From Candidatus Omnitrophota bacterium (GTDB lineage Bacteria; Omnitrophota; Omnitrophia; Omnitrophales; Aquincolibacteriaceae), in the NCBI GenBank assembly GCA_020632475.1, contig JACKFM010000003.1, positions 1 to 64,000 of the forward strand: a stretch of 64,000 nt of DNA, given 5' to 3'. The position numbers were made by a program, and so were the translations under genes. Positions 45,201 through 53,222 of this stretch are shown here, piece after piece. Numbering within the stretch: the first letter of the stretch is position 1; each line of letters starts with the position of its first letter. Below the pieces are notes generated by a model, which saw only the letters and a program-made list of their open reading frames with translations, had not been told where the DNA came from and searched no databases.

Positions 45201-48200
45201 GATTTGACCGCACGTGAAATAGGTCAAGAAATGGATGCTTTTGCTTTAAAACAGATCCGAGCCAGAAAAAAACAGCGCCGTCAGCCTGATTTATGGAGAA
45301 GGGCAAAAAACGCGGGAGGACTTTTTAAGGGGGATCCTGAACGGTTAAAAGGAAAGGTTGTACTGATTGTGGATGATAATGTGACGACCGGTTTTACTGC
45401 AACAGCGATGGCGGCAGCGGCTTACGACGCCGGAGCTAAAAAAGTTTTTGTCTTAGCCTATGGTCAGACGGTCTATCAGGACTCAGCGGCTTTGACAGAG
45501 GAAGAATCGCTTGCTGAAGTAAACGTAGTGGATACCGGTCTTGAGCCGGAACTTCCGAGCGTTTATACGGTATCCGATTATGCAAAGCGACTTTTTGACT
45601 CAGCGTCCAGCTTTAAAAAGAAACTCGCTATTCTGGGAGAGATTCGGGATTACGAAGAGCGTTCAGGGAATGTTATCGATTATTCCGGATTTTTGCCTTC
45701 CGTACTTGATGATTCCGAAGAGGCTTTGCGTGAATCGATCTTTCAGCAGGGTTTTTTAACTTATATCCCTTACATTCTGATGAAAGCCGCAAAAAATAAT
45801 CAACAAAAACCGGGCCTTATCAGTGAGAAACATCAGGTTCGATGGATCGCGTTTGCAAAAGGACTGATTCGGCATGCATTGTCTACTCGGTCCTCGGAAC
45901 AAGGAGTGCAGCTATCCACCAAAGCCAACTTGTTAGCGGCACTTGGTTTTTTAAGGCCTGTGGATGAAGACACCATTAGTTTGCTAGCGGAGGAAATCGA
46001 TTATGTTGACCGGGGATTTCAACGAAGAGCGGAACCTCTGATTGCGGCAGCGGAGGCCTTGGGAAATATAGGCGCTCCCGCACTGAGGACATTTCCGGCT
46101 ATTGGGGTGCTTATAAAAACTGCGCCGGGCAGGATCACCGTGGGAGGTCTGGGAATCAAGGCGGCTTTGGCCGGTGTATCGGCCGTTGGCAAGATCGTAT
46201 CTGATGCGAAAGATCAAGGAATAACCATGAATGCGTCGGACCTAACAGACCTCATTCAAATACTCGAATCTTTCCGTAAAAAGAAGACTGTCGCGCGTAA
46301 TACTGAAAATCTGGTACCGATTGACCAGACGCTCTCTCTTCTTCGCTCTGAGATGCGGACAGATGAAATGGTTGATATTCGGAAACTGTTGATTGAAGAG
46401 ATGGTGGGATCTCAGACTGGTATCGACGTGACCCAGCAGAACTGGGTGAAGCGGGCTTTTAATCCGTCGGGCGCTCACCGGGTGGGAGTAAATGAACCGG
46501 AGGCCTCTTTTCAGATTCCCAAGAACAGTCCTCTTCGAATCAAGATTGTTCTCTATGTGCCGTCTAAAGCCTTTGGTTTTTTGGGCCCTCTTATTTATGT
46601 GAAACCGGAACGTGAAGATGATACCGTTTTGGTTTATATGGATAGCAGGGGGCCTGTGGAGGCACAGAAAAGTCTAGAAGCCGGCGTCGCGCAGCTTCTT
46701 CGGATTTTTCAGGATGAACGTGAAAATCCGACCGCTCCGGTTCAGCCGGTTCCGCCTGAACAAATCACACCGGTGCCCGCAGCGGATCAAACAGAGCCGG
46801 TGGTTCAGTTCAACTGGATGGATGTGCCTTTTGAAGACGAAAACTGGATTCCGCAGCCGATTGTTCGGGATAAGCCAGAAAAAGACCTGACCGCAGATGA
46901 TGAAATTGAAAACGGGCAATTTTATGTGATTTATAACCCGCACGGAAAGGCAGCGGATTTTCGTCAAATCGAAGAGCGGATCCGGTGGATTATCGCAAAA
47001 ACAAAACGGAACTCTGCCCGTCATAATCATTCGGACTTATATGCGATTGTTGAGCGTTACATTCCGCCTGCGCAAATTGCCATGTATCTGCCGTCTCCAC
47101 TGAACCAGCTTCCTCTGCAGCAACTGTTTACACCGGCCTTTAAAGAACCTTTAAGAGAGGTTTATGAGAAGCTTATTGCGCATGGCATTCGGGAAGAAAA
47201 AAAGTTTGATGATTTACCCGCAGCGCAGAGAGTCCAATTTTTTGAAAGCCGCATACCCAACCATCCGTCCATGGCGTATGCAAGAACAATGCACCTTCTC
47301 TATGGCCAGGAAGGCGTTCGAATCCGTTCCGAAAATATCGATTTTGAGACCTGGTTTGAGTTTTCTACATCGCATGTTAGCCCGGCCAATCAGAACAAGT
47401 GGTTTTTTTCAGGGAATATGCAGGGTTTTTTAAAAGAAACAAGAGAACATAACCGGATTCTTTTTACCGCAGCCATTAAACGTGACCGGGCGGTTAACCA
47501 AACGGTGCTCTCAATTCTTGAAAAAGATCCGGATGCAAATGTTCTTTATTCCGTTGGTGTTGGCCATATTATTCAACAGGATGATTTGATGGCCGGTTTA
47601 AAAGGCCGGGCCTTTGCTCCCTCTGAATTTACTGGAGATGATGTCCGTCTGTTGGGCCATTACGGTCTTTTAGCTAAAAAGGTCAAAGAAGGCTCGATTG
47701 CCTCTGAAGATGAAGAGAAGGATTTAATCGCGAAAAGTTATATTGAAAATGCTTTAACGGAGATTCAACCTCCGAATTGGAACATTTCACAGATTACTCA
47801 AACTGTGGCGTATGTTTTTGGTCGGGCCAATGCGCAAGGGGTAAGTTCCTGGCAGGCCTTGGAAAAGCTGAGCCGTGCTGCGGCCTCAAAACCCTTGAGG
47901 TCTGCAGGCGATGGTCCCGTAGTCATTTTAGACGAACTGTATCGGCAGGGCTGGCTGAACGAACCGATTTACCGAAAATTCCGCAGTCATTCTGAATTGA
48001 GAACGACCGGCATTGAAAGTATTCAACGATTTGATGATAATCAACCGCTCTTTCCAAGTTGGAAAAATCCCAAACAGGGAGAGGACAGTCCCCAGGGGGG
48101 GCAGGACACTCATGCTGAAATGCGCGCATATCCTGATTTTTGGACGTGGGTGGAGGCAAACTATATAGAAGTGACCCGACGTGATTTTGGAGTGGTGGAT

Positions 48201-49901
48201 CAGGATTTAATTCATACGATTGCAGCACAAATGAAAGAAATTGACCAAACGATTGTGGATAGAATTCTTGATTCCGGAATCACGTTTTCTGAACTGCATG
48301 ACTTCGAAAGTAAAATGGGCACACCAAACAGTTTAATTAACAAACAGACCGTTCGAGCCGTGCTGTCGGGCCGGAGGGCCGCTACAATTATAGGGGGCAA
48401 GGACACAGCTAGACCGGTGTTTTCTTCACCCCAGGCTAGAAAAGATTGGCAGCGGTTTTCGGATCAATCGGATCCTGCGGTCAGCTGGCCAACCGAGAGC
48501 ACTTCTCAGGTTGAAATTTATGATGGCGTTCCGTCCGGTGTCAAAGACGCTCTCGGAGTAGAAGTTTTTAAGGTGACTGATACCGACAAATGGCTTAACG
48601 CGGCATCGCAGGAAGAATCTCTGACGAGGGAAAGGTTAGAGCTGATTAATCTCAGGGCGGCAGCGAAGGCTGTCGCCGAACATGAATCTGTTTTTATTGA
48701 CGATGCCTCTGACGGTGAACTGAAAGAACGCATTGCGGCTTTGGCACAATCCTATCGCGAAGGGCATTTTGAAGAATTTAAAGAATCTTGGACGGATTTA
48801 CTCAGACGCTTATTTGTAGAAGATTATAGGCATGTGACCGGAGGCATTCTGTTGGGGTTTCCGGTGCAGGCTGTTCATGCCTACAACTCTCCGCAGGGGG
48901 CTCTTCGGGGATCGGCACTTCCACATTATTTATTGGATCATAATTACACCACAGAGACAGATGAGATCATTGCTGTGATGGGCAAATATTGGAACCCTGC
49001 GTTTGTTAACATTAAAGAACAATTAACGGCTATCGCCTCTTGGGAATCTGGTGCGAGGTCTGTGGCGCGGGCCAAGGATATTCTCTTCCGTCGTACGGAG
49101 TTGCGCCGTGGTGCTGATGAAAGCACTGTGCAACCCCTTCCATCTTCCGCGGCAATCCGGCAAGTTGTTACGGCACATGTTTTCCTGGTCATGATGCAAT
49201 ATTATCGGGCCAATCTCGTGCCGCAATACTTGAAAGGGCAGTTGCTCTATTTGGCGGTTGTTGAAGAAGTGACGCGTCAGTTAAAAGCCGCATCAGAGCA
49301 GGGAGAGCCGGGGCTTAATCCGGAACTTTCGGCATGGATTGATACATTACCGGCACTGCATGCTTTTGTCGAAAAGCTTCAGACTCAGGAACAGGCCGTG
49401 GAGCTTGTCAGTGTGCACGAATCGGTGCCGGAGGATTTGGACGCCTTGGCCGCGGCGGTTTTCTTGGGCCAGGTCAGTTCAAAGTTTCATTATGAGCAGG
49501 TCATTATCGCTTCGCCTGAGGCCGTGGCAGCCTATAAGACTAAGCTGTTAGAGCAATATTCATTTGGATCCATTCCTGACAATGTGAAAGTTACGGCGGT
49601 TGAGAACATGGCCGCCTTGAGACGGGCTGTCGGTCAGCGAATGTCCAATGATGAAATGGCCCGTGCACTTATCTCGGCACATCGTCAATCACTGGAGACG
49701 ATTTACAAAAAAGTGATGCGTGTTCTTCTGACCCAGCAAAATAATCTGAGCGAACTGCTCGCGATCCTTGCCGAAAGCCTGACAGAACTTGAAGTGCAGA
49801 TGCTTAAGATTTATGAAGACCGGGAGCTGATGGCCAATCCTCTGGCCGAACAGCTTTTCCGTGATATGCAGGCCACTCTTACCTTCCTCAAAGCTGCTTA
49901 G
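42207..49901 (+). CDS. Giant exported modular protein (2564 aa) with TraB/TIKI-like, phosphoribosyltransferase-like and repeat modules
   Basis: The ATG has AAGGGGA 5 bp upstream and opens a signal peptide (SLLTGIFFTLNQMAIPAQGLAA). A first TraB/ChaN/TIKI-like module spans about 74-520, with HIQEAHG at 74-80, EGN near 107 and GGFH at 498-501. A phosphoribosyltransferase-like module has its PRPP loop VVLIVDDNVTTG at 1051-1062. A HEAT-like helical region spans about 1160-1375. A weaker second TIKI-like module is marked by AVNQTVLSILEKDPDANVL and GVGH at 1784-1787. Residues 1973-2564 are an unknown helical part. Short (R/H)-x-E-(M/L/I)-R linkers occur at 597, 609, 1380, 1928, 1969 and 2296. An inverted repeat is embedded in frame at 43450-43490. 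No membrane anchor follows the signal. Catalytic activity is uncertain. Confidence 0.85.
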   Translation: MRSKKIISLLTGIFFTLNQMAIPAQGLAAVSPVSVSEVQVQNSFQLEIPAELGTVETLYTSQSSFQSSLPTIIHIQEAHGNPEVQKKIAEILQYLKNQYGTNLLLLEGNARKLEPERIQFFPGNPETTRKVVEQLAGEGIVTGPELFFLDEPQAEAYGIENAEAYRQNANAFAAVLKARGQSQNFLNNIELQIERLTSPYLNKDLRHFLKRLDMDESHQIPFEDWLGEIKSYAKKYLETDLENPFFQREWPMLLRLFTLKRLESELDMSGFEKEREVFAGFLQGFSDRGLSAIDFERIIALLNAPLSQNILPAPETSRLFERMVDVLPKDFDYKAYPNVNRFIGHLILQSELKGDELIQEVDALTDRISDELAAKPREKEIVKLLKDYRLFKKLFALELTPEEYEQIEGGRLNYGGQVSTDWAKRPVPVLFPSALIEKFLALNSDNRVKNTEFENLKTIDELFNKALGFYRGAKERDGLMLENIEKQLNDKVAVVITGGFHSGPFRKYFENKNYNYALITPKMTGTQGRDNYVNMMLESYGDRTKVSPSTTRLPEWFAGDGALKHPLWLRESVLRAMNDAGVTDTDANDWWQQFIGHVEMRRDREVAFRSEIRPQDSDEDVLQGLKPGEIYLHPVHGKVQLLRVFRQEDKIEIKRFDTPSSLTDFRHAASGLGPNSLAGEKFQILGARGLIHDKRFVRYYAPQPEEKETTPPKITQEAEDLIAERARNFVPDESFVPILFGLDVVSRRILDEYSRSEESSGYYKKTYDRIAHSVLGQDFQHPWTYVVLGAIDSKKHDFFKKLFLTIYEETGEDVVLTGVLESFGREESAERQSGRTEIWKFSSSGEEHPYANSRTNVLIGRGRRPAERWAWKKSFQDISSDIDFYYRSRMLSGLRAFNTPTEILIDEAAYQAIRHKYQLHLADYYPKRMSEFENDPFSRLMSELTTAIRVREDFQIASEIQTIVRPGYAALNEKLSEVDLVVPAPSIHLFGNQAIPLADLTAREIGQEMDAFALKQIRARKKQRRQPDLWRRAKNAGGLFKGDPERLKGKVVLIVDDNVTTGFTATAMAAAAYDAGAKKVFVLAYGQTVYQDSAALTEEESLAEVNVVDTGLEPELPSVYTVSDYAKRLFDSASSFKKKLAILGEIRDYEERSGNVIDYSGFLPSVLDDSEEALRESIFQQGFLTYIPYILMKAAKNNQQKPGLISEKHQVRWIAFAKGLIRHALSTRSSEQGVQLSTKANLLAALGFLRPVDEDTISLLAEEIDYVDRGFQRRAEPLIAAAEALGNIGAPALRTFPAIGVLIKTAPGRITVGGLGIKAALAGVSAVGKIVSDAKDQGITMNASDLTDLIQILESFRKKKTVARNTENLVPIDQTLSLLRSEMRTDEMVDIRKLLIEEMVGSQTGIDVTQQNWVKRAFNPSGAHRVGVNEPEASFQIPKNSPLRIKIVLYVPSKAFGFLGPLIYVKPEREDDTVLVYMDSRGPVEAQKSLEAGVAQLLRIFQDERENPTAPVQPVPPEQITPVPAADQTEPVVQFNWMDVPFEDENWIPQPIVRDKPEKDLTADDEIENGQFYVIYNPHGKAADFRQIEERIRWIIAKTKRNSARHNHSDLYAIVERYIPPAQIAMYLPSPLNQLPLQQLFTPAFKEPLREVYEKLIAHGIREEKKFDDLPAAQRVQFFESRIPNHPSMAYARTMHLLYGQEGVRIRSENIDFETWFEFSTSHVSPANQNKWFFSGNMQGFLKETREHNRILFTAAIKRDRAVNQTVLSILEKDPDANVLYSVGVGHIIQQDDLMAGLKGRAFAPSEFTGDDVRLLGHYGLLAKKVKEGSIASEDEEKDLIAKSYIENALTEIQPPNWNISQITQTVAYVFGRANAQGVSSWQALEKLSRAAASKPLRSAGDGPVVILDELYRQGWLNEPIYRKFRSHSELRTTGIESIQRFDDNQPLFPSWKNPKQGEDSPQGGQDTHAEMRAYPDFWTWVEANYIEVTRRDFGVVDQDLIHTIAAQMKEIDQTIVDRILDSGITFSELHDFESKMGTPNSLINKQTVRAVLSGRRAATIIGGKDTARPVFSSPQARKDWQRFSDQSDPAVSWPTESTSQVEIYDGVPSGVKDALGVEVFKVTDTDKWLNAASQEESLTRERLELINLRAAAKAVAEHESVFIDDASDGELKERIAALAQSYREGHFEEFKESWTDLLRRLFVEDYRHVTGGILLGFPVQAVHAYNSPQGALRGSALPHYLLDHNYTTETDEIIAVMGKYWNPAFVNIKEQLTAIASWESGARSVARAKDILFRRTELRRGADESTVQPLPSSAAIRQVVTAHVFLVMMQYYRANLVPQYLKGQLLYLAVVEEVTRQLKAASEQGEPGLNPELSAWIDTLPALHAFVEKLQTQEQAVELVSVHESVPEDLDALAAAVFLGQVSSKFHYEQVIIASPEAVAAYKTKLLEQYSFGSIPDNVKVTAVENMAALRRAVGQRMSNDEMARALISAHRQSLETIYKKVMRVLLTQQNNLSELLAILAESLTELEVQMLKIYEDRELMANPLAEQLFRDMQATLTFLKAA
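43450..43490 (+). repeat. REP-like inverted repeat in frame within the giant gene
   Basis: GGGGACAGGTCTCT (43450-43463) and AGAGACCTGTCCCC (43477-43490) are exact 14-bp complements separated by 13 bp. The reading frame is kept, adding GGQVSTDWAKRPVPV. Similar GGGGACAGG palindromes are common REP-type elements in environmental bacteria (recalled). It looks like an insertion tolerated inside coding sequence. Confidence 0.75.
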
Positions 49902-49902
49902 T

Positions 49903-50214
49903 CACTGTTGCTTTGAAAACAGTGAAACATGTATTCAAAGCTTACAGTGACTTATCCCTGAAAAAGAGAGGAACGAATTTTCAGGGGTTAGGGAAGTGCT
50001 TTGAAAACAGTGAAACATGTATTCAAAGCTTACAGTGACTTATCCCTGAAAAAGAGAGGAACGAATTTTCAGGGGTTAGGGAGGTGCTTTAAAAACAGTG
50101 AAACATGTATTCAAAGCTTACAGTGACTTATCCCTGAAAAAGAGAGGAACGAATTTTCAGGGGTTAGGGAAGTGCTTTGAAAACAGTGAAACATGTATTC
50201 AAAGCTTACAGCGA
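49903..50214 (+). repeat. 88-bp tandem repeat, three full copies plus one partial
   Basis: The landmark CTTTGAAAACAGTGAAACA recurs at 49911, 49999, 50087 (one G-to-A change) and 50175, an exact 88-bp period. Each full unit contains two perfect stems, GCTTTGAA/TTCAAAGC and CCCTGAAAA/TTTTCAGGG. The array starts two bases after the giant gene's stop and ends at a palindromic element. It carries no gene. Confidence 0.92.
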
Positions 50215-50240
50215 AATCCTTATGGAAAATAATAACAAGA

Positions 50241-50359
50241 GTAAAGAAAATGTTATGCAGAAAACAATTAACGCCGTTATGAACGCAGGAGATCACCTCG
50301 CCGCCCAGGCGGGGAAGCTCCTAAGCGATTGGCGTGTTTTATAATAACATTTTCTTTAC
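50241..50359 (-). repeat. Dispersed palindromic element, copy 3 (inverted)
   Basis: The outer arms GTAAAGAAAATGTTAT (50241-50256) and its exact complement (50344-50359) pair over 16 bp. Inside are AACAATTAACGCC and GGCGTGTTTTAT, and a GGAGATCACCTCGCC...GGCGGGG stem. Orientation is opposite to copies 1, 2 and 4. Confidence 0.8.
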
Positions 50360-50481
50360 CTGTAAATATTGTTGCCGCGGTGCCAATCATGCCCTGGATA
50401 ATTGTTTTATAAAATGCTATTATCCGTAATCACAGACTCTTAAAAACCCCTATCAATTTGTTAAAAGGACTTATTGTTGTT

Positions 50482-51156
50482 ATGAATCCCGGAAAAATTT
50501 TTAATGCAGTGATTGCTGCGGTAGTTTGCGTGACCGTGATGGCCGCCGGACTGTGGGTCTATCGCTGGCTTGAAAAGGACCGCGTCCTGCGTCAGGTCGT
50601 GGAACGGCTGTCTGCGGATTCACGGGTGGCCGAGGTGCTGGTCACTAAGAGCGAATATGACGAACAGTCAAAGCGCATTCGCACGACGATTAAATTTTTG
50701 GAATATGACACCGCGGGGCAGCCGCTTGAGCCGAAATACTTTTCGTTTCTTGGAAATATCATACAGTTTCAGGCGCTGGTGATTCGTTTTGATGACAAAC
50801 TGGTTGAGATGGGAGACCGTCTGCGCGGAAAAAGCGCGTATCTTTTTTTAAAGGCCTTTGTGCTCGATGGGGAAAAGACGCAATCATTCGATATTACCGA
50901 AAATAATGAAATTCCTGCCGGGTATAAAATTCCTCATGCTGATTCCGAATTTGAAAAAGAAGTCTGGAACCGTTTTTGGGATTATGCCCTAAAGCCGGAA
51001 ATGCGTGAAAATGCAGGTATTAAGAACGCTCAAATTGAAGCCCCGGGCTCCATGTTTCTACCGGGCACTATCTACACGATCCGTATTGAACATGACGGGG
51101 GGTTAAGAATTGATACGGCTCCCATTCCGGCGATTCTCAAGGGCGAGACCGTATAA
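50482..51156 (+). CDS. Single-pass membrane protein, unknown
   Basis: The ATG at 50482 begins 224 residues; a TTG frame 24 bp upstream is less likely. One helix (IFNAVIAAVVCVTVMAAGLWVY) anchors a long extracytoplasmic region with mixed strands and helices. A recurrent style (LSADSRVAEVLVTKSEYDEQSKRIRTTIKFLEYD) resembles unknown PVC-group envelope proteins. No enzyme motif was found. The next gene begins immediately after the stop (TAA then ATG), so they are co-translated. Confidence 0.7.
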   Translation: MNPGKIFNAVIAAVVCVTVMAAGLWVYRWLEKDRVLRQVVERLSADSRVAEVLVTKSEYDEQSKRIRTTIKFLEYDTAGQPLEPKYFSFLGNIIQFQALVIRFDDKLVEMGDRLRGKSAYLFLKAFVLDGEKTQSFDITENNEIPAGYKIPHADSEFEKEVWNRFWDYALKPEMRENAGIKNAQIEAPGSMFLPGTIYTIRIEHDGGLRIDTAPIPAILKGETV

Positions 51157-51690
51157 ATGAAAAAGGCTGTTTCGTCATCCCGTCATTCGAAAGTGGTCAC
51201 AGTTTTCGGCAGCGGCCAACTTAATCACAAAACCTCGGAATATACCCAAGCCGTTGAGTTAGGCCGCTTGCTGGCGGAGGCCGGGCTGACGGTGTGTAAC
51301 GGCGGTTATGGCGGAATTATGGAAGCCTCGGCCTGCGGGGCACGTCAGGCAGGCGGACGCACGGTGGGGATTATGAGCGGGTCCTTTGCTCACAAGGCCA
51401 ATGCCTGGATCATGGAAACCGAACGCTTTGCGACCTGGCATGAACGGCTTTTGCGGCTGGTTGAAATCGCCGATGCCTATGTGATTTGTGACGGGGGAAC
51501 AGGAACGCTTGTCGAACTTTTTATGGTTTGGGAAATCGCCAACAAACATAAAGTCCAAAAGCCGTTTATCCTGCTCGGCCAACAAATGCAAAGTCTGAGC
51601 AATTATTTAAAATCCAATCCGTATATTATTTTTCATCCGTGTCTGCACTATGCCCAAACGCCCGAAGAAGCCGTTCGGTTGATCCCCTGA
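51157..51690 (+). CDS. LOG-family/TIGR00725-like protein (cytokinin riboside phosphate hydrolase-like)
   Basis: This 177-residue Rossmann-type protein has VFGSGQ near the start and CNGGYGGIMEASACGARQAGG. The LOG signature region in DGGTGTLVELFMVWE departs from the canonical PGGxGTxxE by Asp in place of Pro. LOG proteins remove ribose-5-phosphate from nucleoside monophosphates such as cytokinin ribosides, and many bacterial members have other or unknown substrates. It abuts the membrane protein upstream. The substitution makes activity uncertain. Confidence 0.85.
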   Translation: MKKAVSSSRHSKVVTVFGSGQLNHKTSEYTQAVELGRLLAEAGLTVCNGGYGGIMEASACGARQAGGRTVGIMSGSFAHKANAWIMETERFATWHERLLRLVEIADAYVICDGGTGTLVELFMVWEIANKHKVQKPFILLGQQMQSLSNYLKSNPYIIFHPCLHYAQTPEEAVRLIP

Positions 51691-51775
51691 TATAGCAGTG
51701 ATGAGTGAAAAGTTGGCATAACCCCATCAAGTGTTTTTATGGAAACTCAGCTGAAATCTTTAATGCGATTGGAAA

Positions 51776-51896
51776 AAAGATAAAAATATTGTTACGAAAC
51801 GCGCCGTCTCGCTCGGAGTTATTTCGCCTGCGGCGAAAGGATCTCCTCGGTTCGACAAAAGGCGCTGATTGTTTCTTTAACAATATTTTTATCTTT
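51776..51896 (+). repeat. Dispersed palindromic element, copy 4
   Basis: The outer arms AAAGATAAAAATATTGTTA (51776-51794) and their exact complement (51878-51896) pair over 19 bp. Inside are CGAAACGCGCC, TTTCGCC/GGCGAAA and GGAGTTAT...GATCTCC. It lies between the LOG gene and queA. Confidence 0.85.
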
Positions 51897-51937
51897 CAGC
51901 CTTAAGAAATAGTATAGAAGCTAAAAATTCAGAAAAG

Positions 51938-53014
51938 ATGAATGAACATTTGCACCCAAAATTTTCACTGACCGATTTTGACTATCCGCTTCCGGAGAAT
52001 TTAATTGCGGATCAACCGCTTGCGCAGCGTACCGGCTCGCGTCTGTTTTTTGTCCGTCGTCATGAAGATGCGGTTAGTCATCACCGTTTTAACGAAATTG
52101 AAAATTTCTTTAAACCCGGAGATGTCCTGGTGCTTAACAATACCCGGGTTTTGCCGGCGCGGTTATACGGATATAAATCCGCCAATGGAGCTAAGGTTGA
52201 AGCCCTGCTTTTAAAAGAATGGGAACCCGGTTTATGGGAGGCTCTGATGAAACCCTCGGGCCGGATTAAACAAAGCGCGAGGATTTGTTTTAGCGGAGGG
52301 GACAGCGAACTGGATGCGGTGGTGATGGACGGCCCGCGTGAGGGGTCGGGCCAGCGGCTTTTAAAATTTGAAGATCCCGATTATCTGAAAAAAATAGAAC
52401 AACTTGGGCATATGCCCCTGCCACCCTATATTCGAAGACCCGATTGTGCTGAAGACCGAGCACGCTATCAAACGGTTTTTGCCGCCAAATCCGGGGCTGT
52501 GGCCGCACCGACCGCCGGACTTCATTTTGACAGGCCTCTGCTTGAACGTCTGCAGGCCGGAGGGGTTGAGATTGTTTATGTGACACTGCATGTCGGCTAC
52601 GGAACGTTTCAACCGGTTCAGTGTGAGGATGTCACCCAGCACCGGATGCATGAGGAATGGTTTGAAATCAGTGAAGATTCGGCCCGGGCGGTTAACCGGG
52701 CATTAAAAGAGAACCGCCGGGTGATTGCCTGCGGGACAACCTCGGTCCGGGTGCTTGAAAGTGCGGCCCAGGAACCCGGGCGGGTCAAGGCAGCCTGCGG
52801 TCAAACGCGGCTGTTTATTTATCCGCCGTATTCCTTTAAAATTGTCACCGGTCTAATCACCAATTTTCATTTACCCCAGAGTACCTTATTAATGCTGGTG
52901 GCGGCCTTTTTGAATGACCCCGATCCGCCGCAAAGACTGCTTGCCTTATACCGGACGGCTGTTTTAGAACAATACCGGTTTTTTAGTTATGGCGATGCGA
53001 TGCTTATTCTATAA
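51938..53014 (+). CDS. queA: S-adenosylmethionine:tRNA ribosyltransferase-isomerase
   Basis: This 358-residue enzyme has normal length. It transfers and isomerises the ribose of SAM onto 7-aminomethyl-7-deazaguanine in tRNA, giving epoxyqueuosine. The beginning FSLTDFDYPLPENLIADQPLAQRTGSRLFFV is diagnostic. GDVLVLNNTRVLPARLYG, HMPLPPYIRRPD, SGAVAAPTAGLHFD and GTTSVRVLE follow. It precedes tgt and the yajC-secDF pair, the common bacterial gene order. Confidence 0.95.
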   Translation: MNEHLHPKFSLTDFDYPLPENLIADQPLAQRTGSRLFFVRRHEDAVSHHRFNEIENFFKPGDVLVLNNTRVLPARLYGYKSANGAKVEALLLKEWEPGLWEALMKPSGRIKQSARICFSGGDSELDAVVMDGPREGSGQRLLKFEDPDYLKKIEQLGHMPLPPYIRRPDCAEDRARYQTVFAAKSGAVAAPTAGLHFDRPLLERLQAGGVEIVYVTLHVGYGTFQPVQCEDVTQHRMHEEWFEISEDSARAVNRALKENRRVIACGTTSVRVLESAAQEPGRVKAACGQTRLFIYPPYSFKIVTGLITNFHLPQSTLLMLVAAFLNDPDPPQRLLALYRTAVLEQYRFFSYGDAMLIL

Positions 53015-53045
53015 AAAAGGACTGAGGACTGAGTTAAAATAAAGA

Positions 53046-53152
53046 TTTTAAGTTATAGGTTTTAAGTTTTAAGATCCGGTGACTCAAAAAAGATGTCTTA
53101 TTGTTGGTCTGTGTGAGTCTTAAAACTTAAGACTTACAACTTATGACTATTC
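53046..53152. repeat. Inverted repeat between queA and tgt
   Basis: TTTTAAGTT and ATAGGTTTTAAGTTTTAAG-type sequence at about 53050-53092 is echoed in complement by GTCTTAAAACTTAAGACTTACAACTTAT at about 53126-53150. The arms are long but imperfect and AT-rich. No terminator T-tract is seen. Confidence 0.4.
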
Positions 53153-53222
53153 CGTTTTAAGCCCTGACGGACTTTTACCATTTCATCACGCATACATATA
53201 CATAGAAGAAGAGACTAAATTA

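Noticed and set aside
49903..50214. Possible CRISPR array
   Set aside because: Units are contiguous 88-bp copies without distinct spacers, and no cas genes occur in the window.
50111..50296. 61-codon minus-strand frame across the 88-bp repeat
   Set aside because: It is composed of repeat sequence and has no recognisable features.
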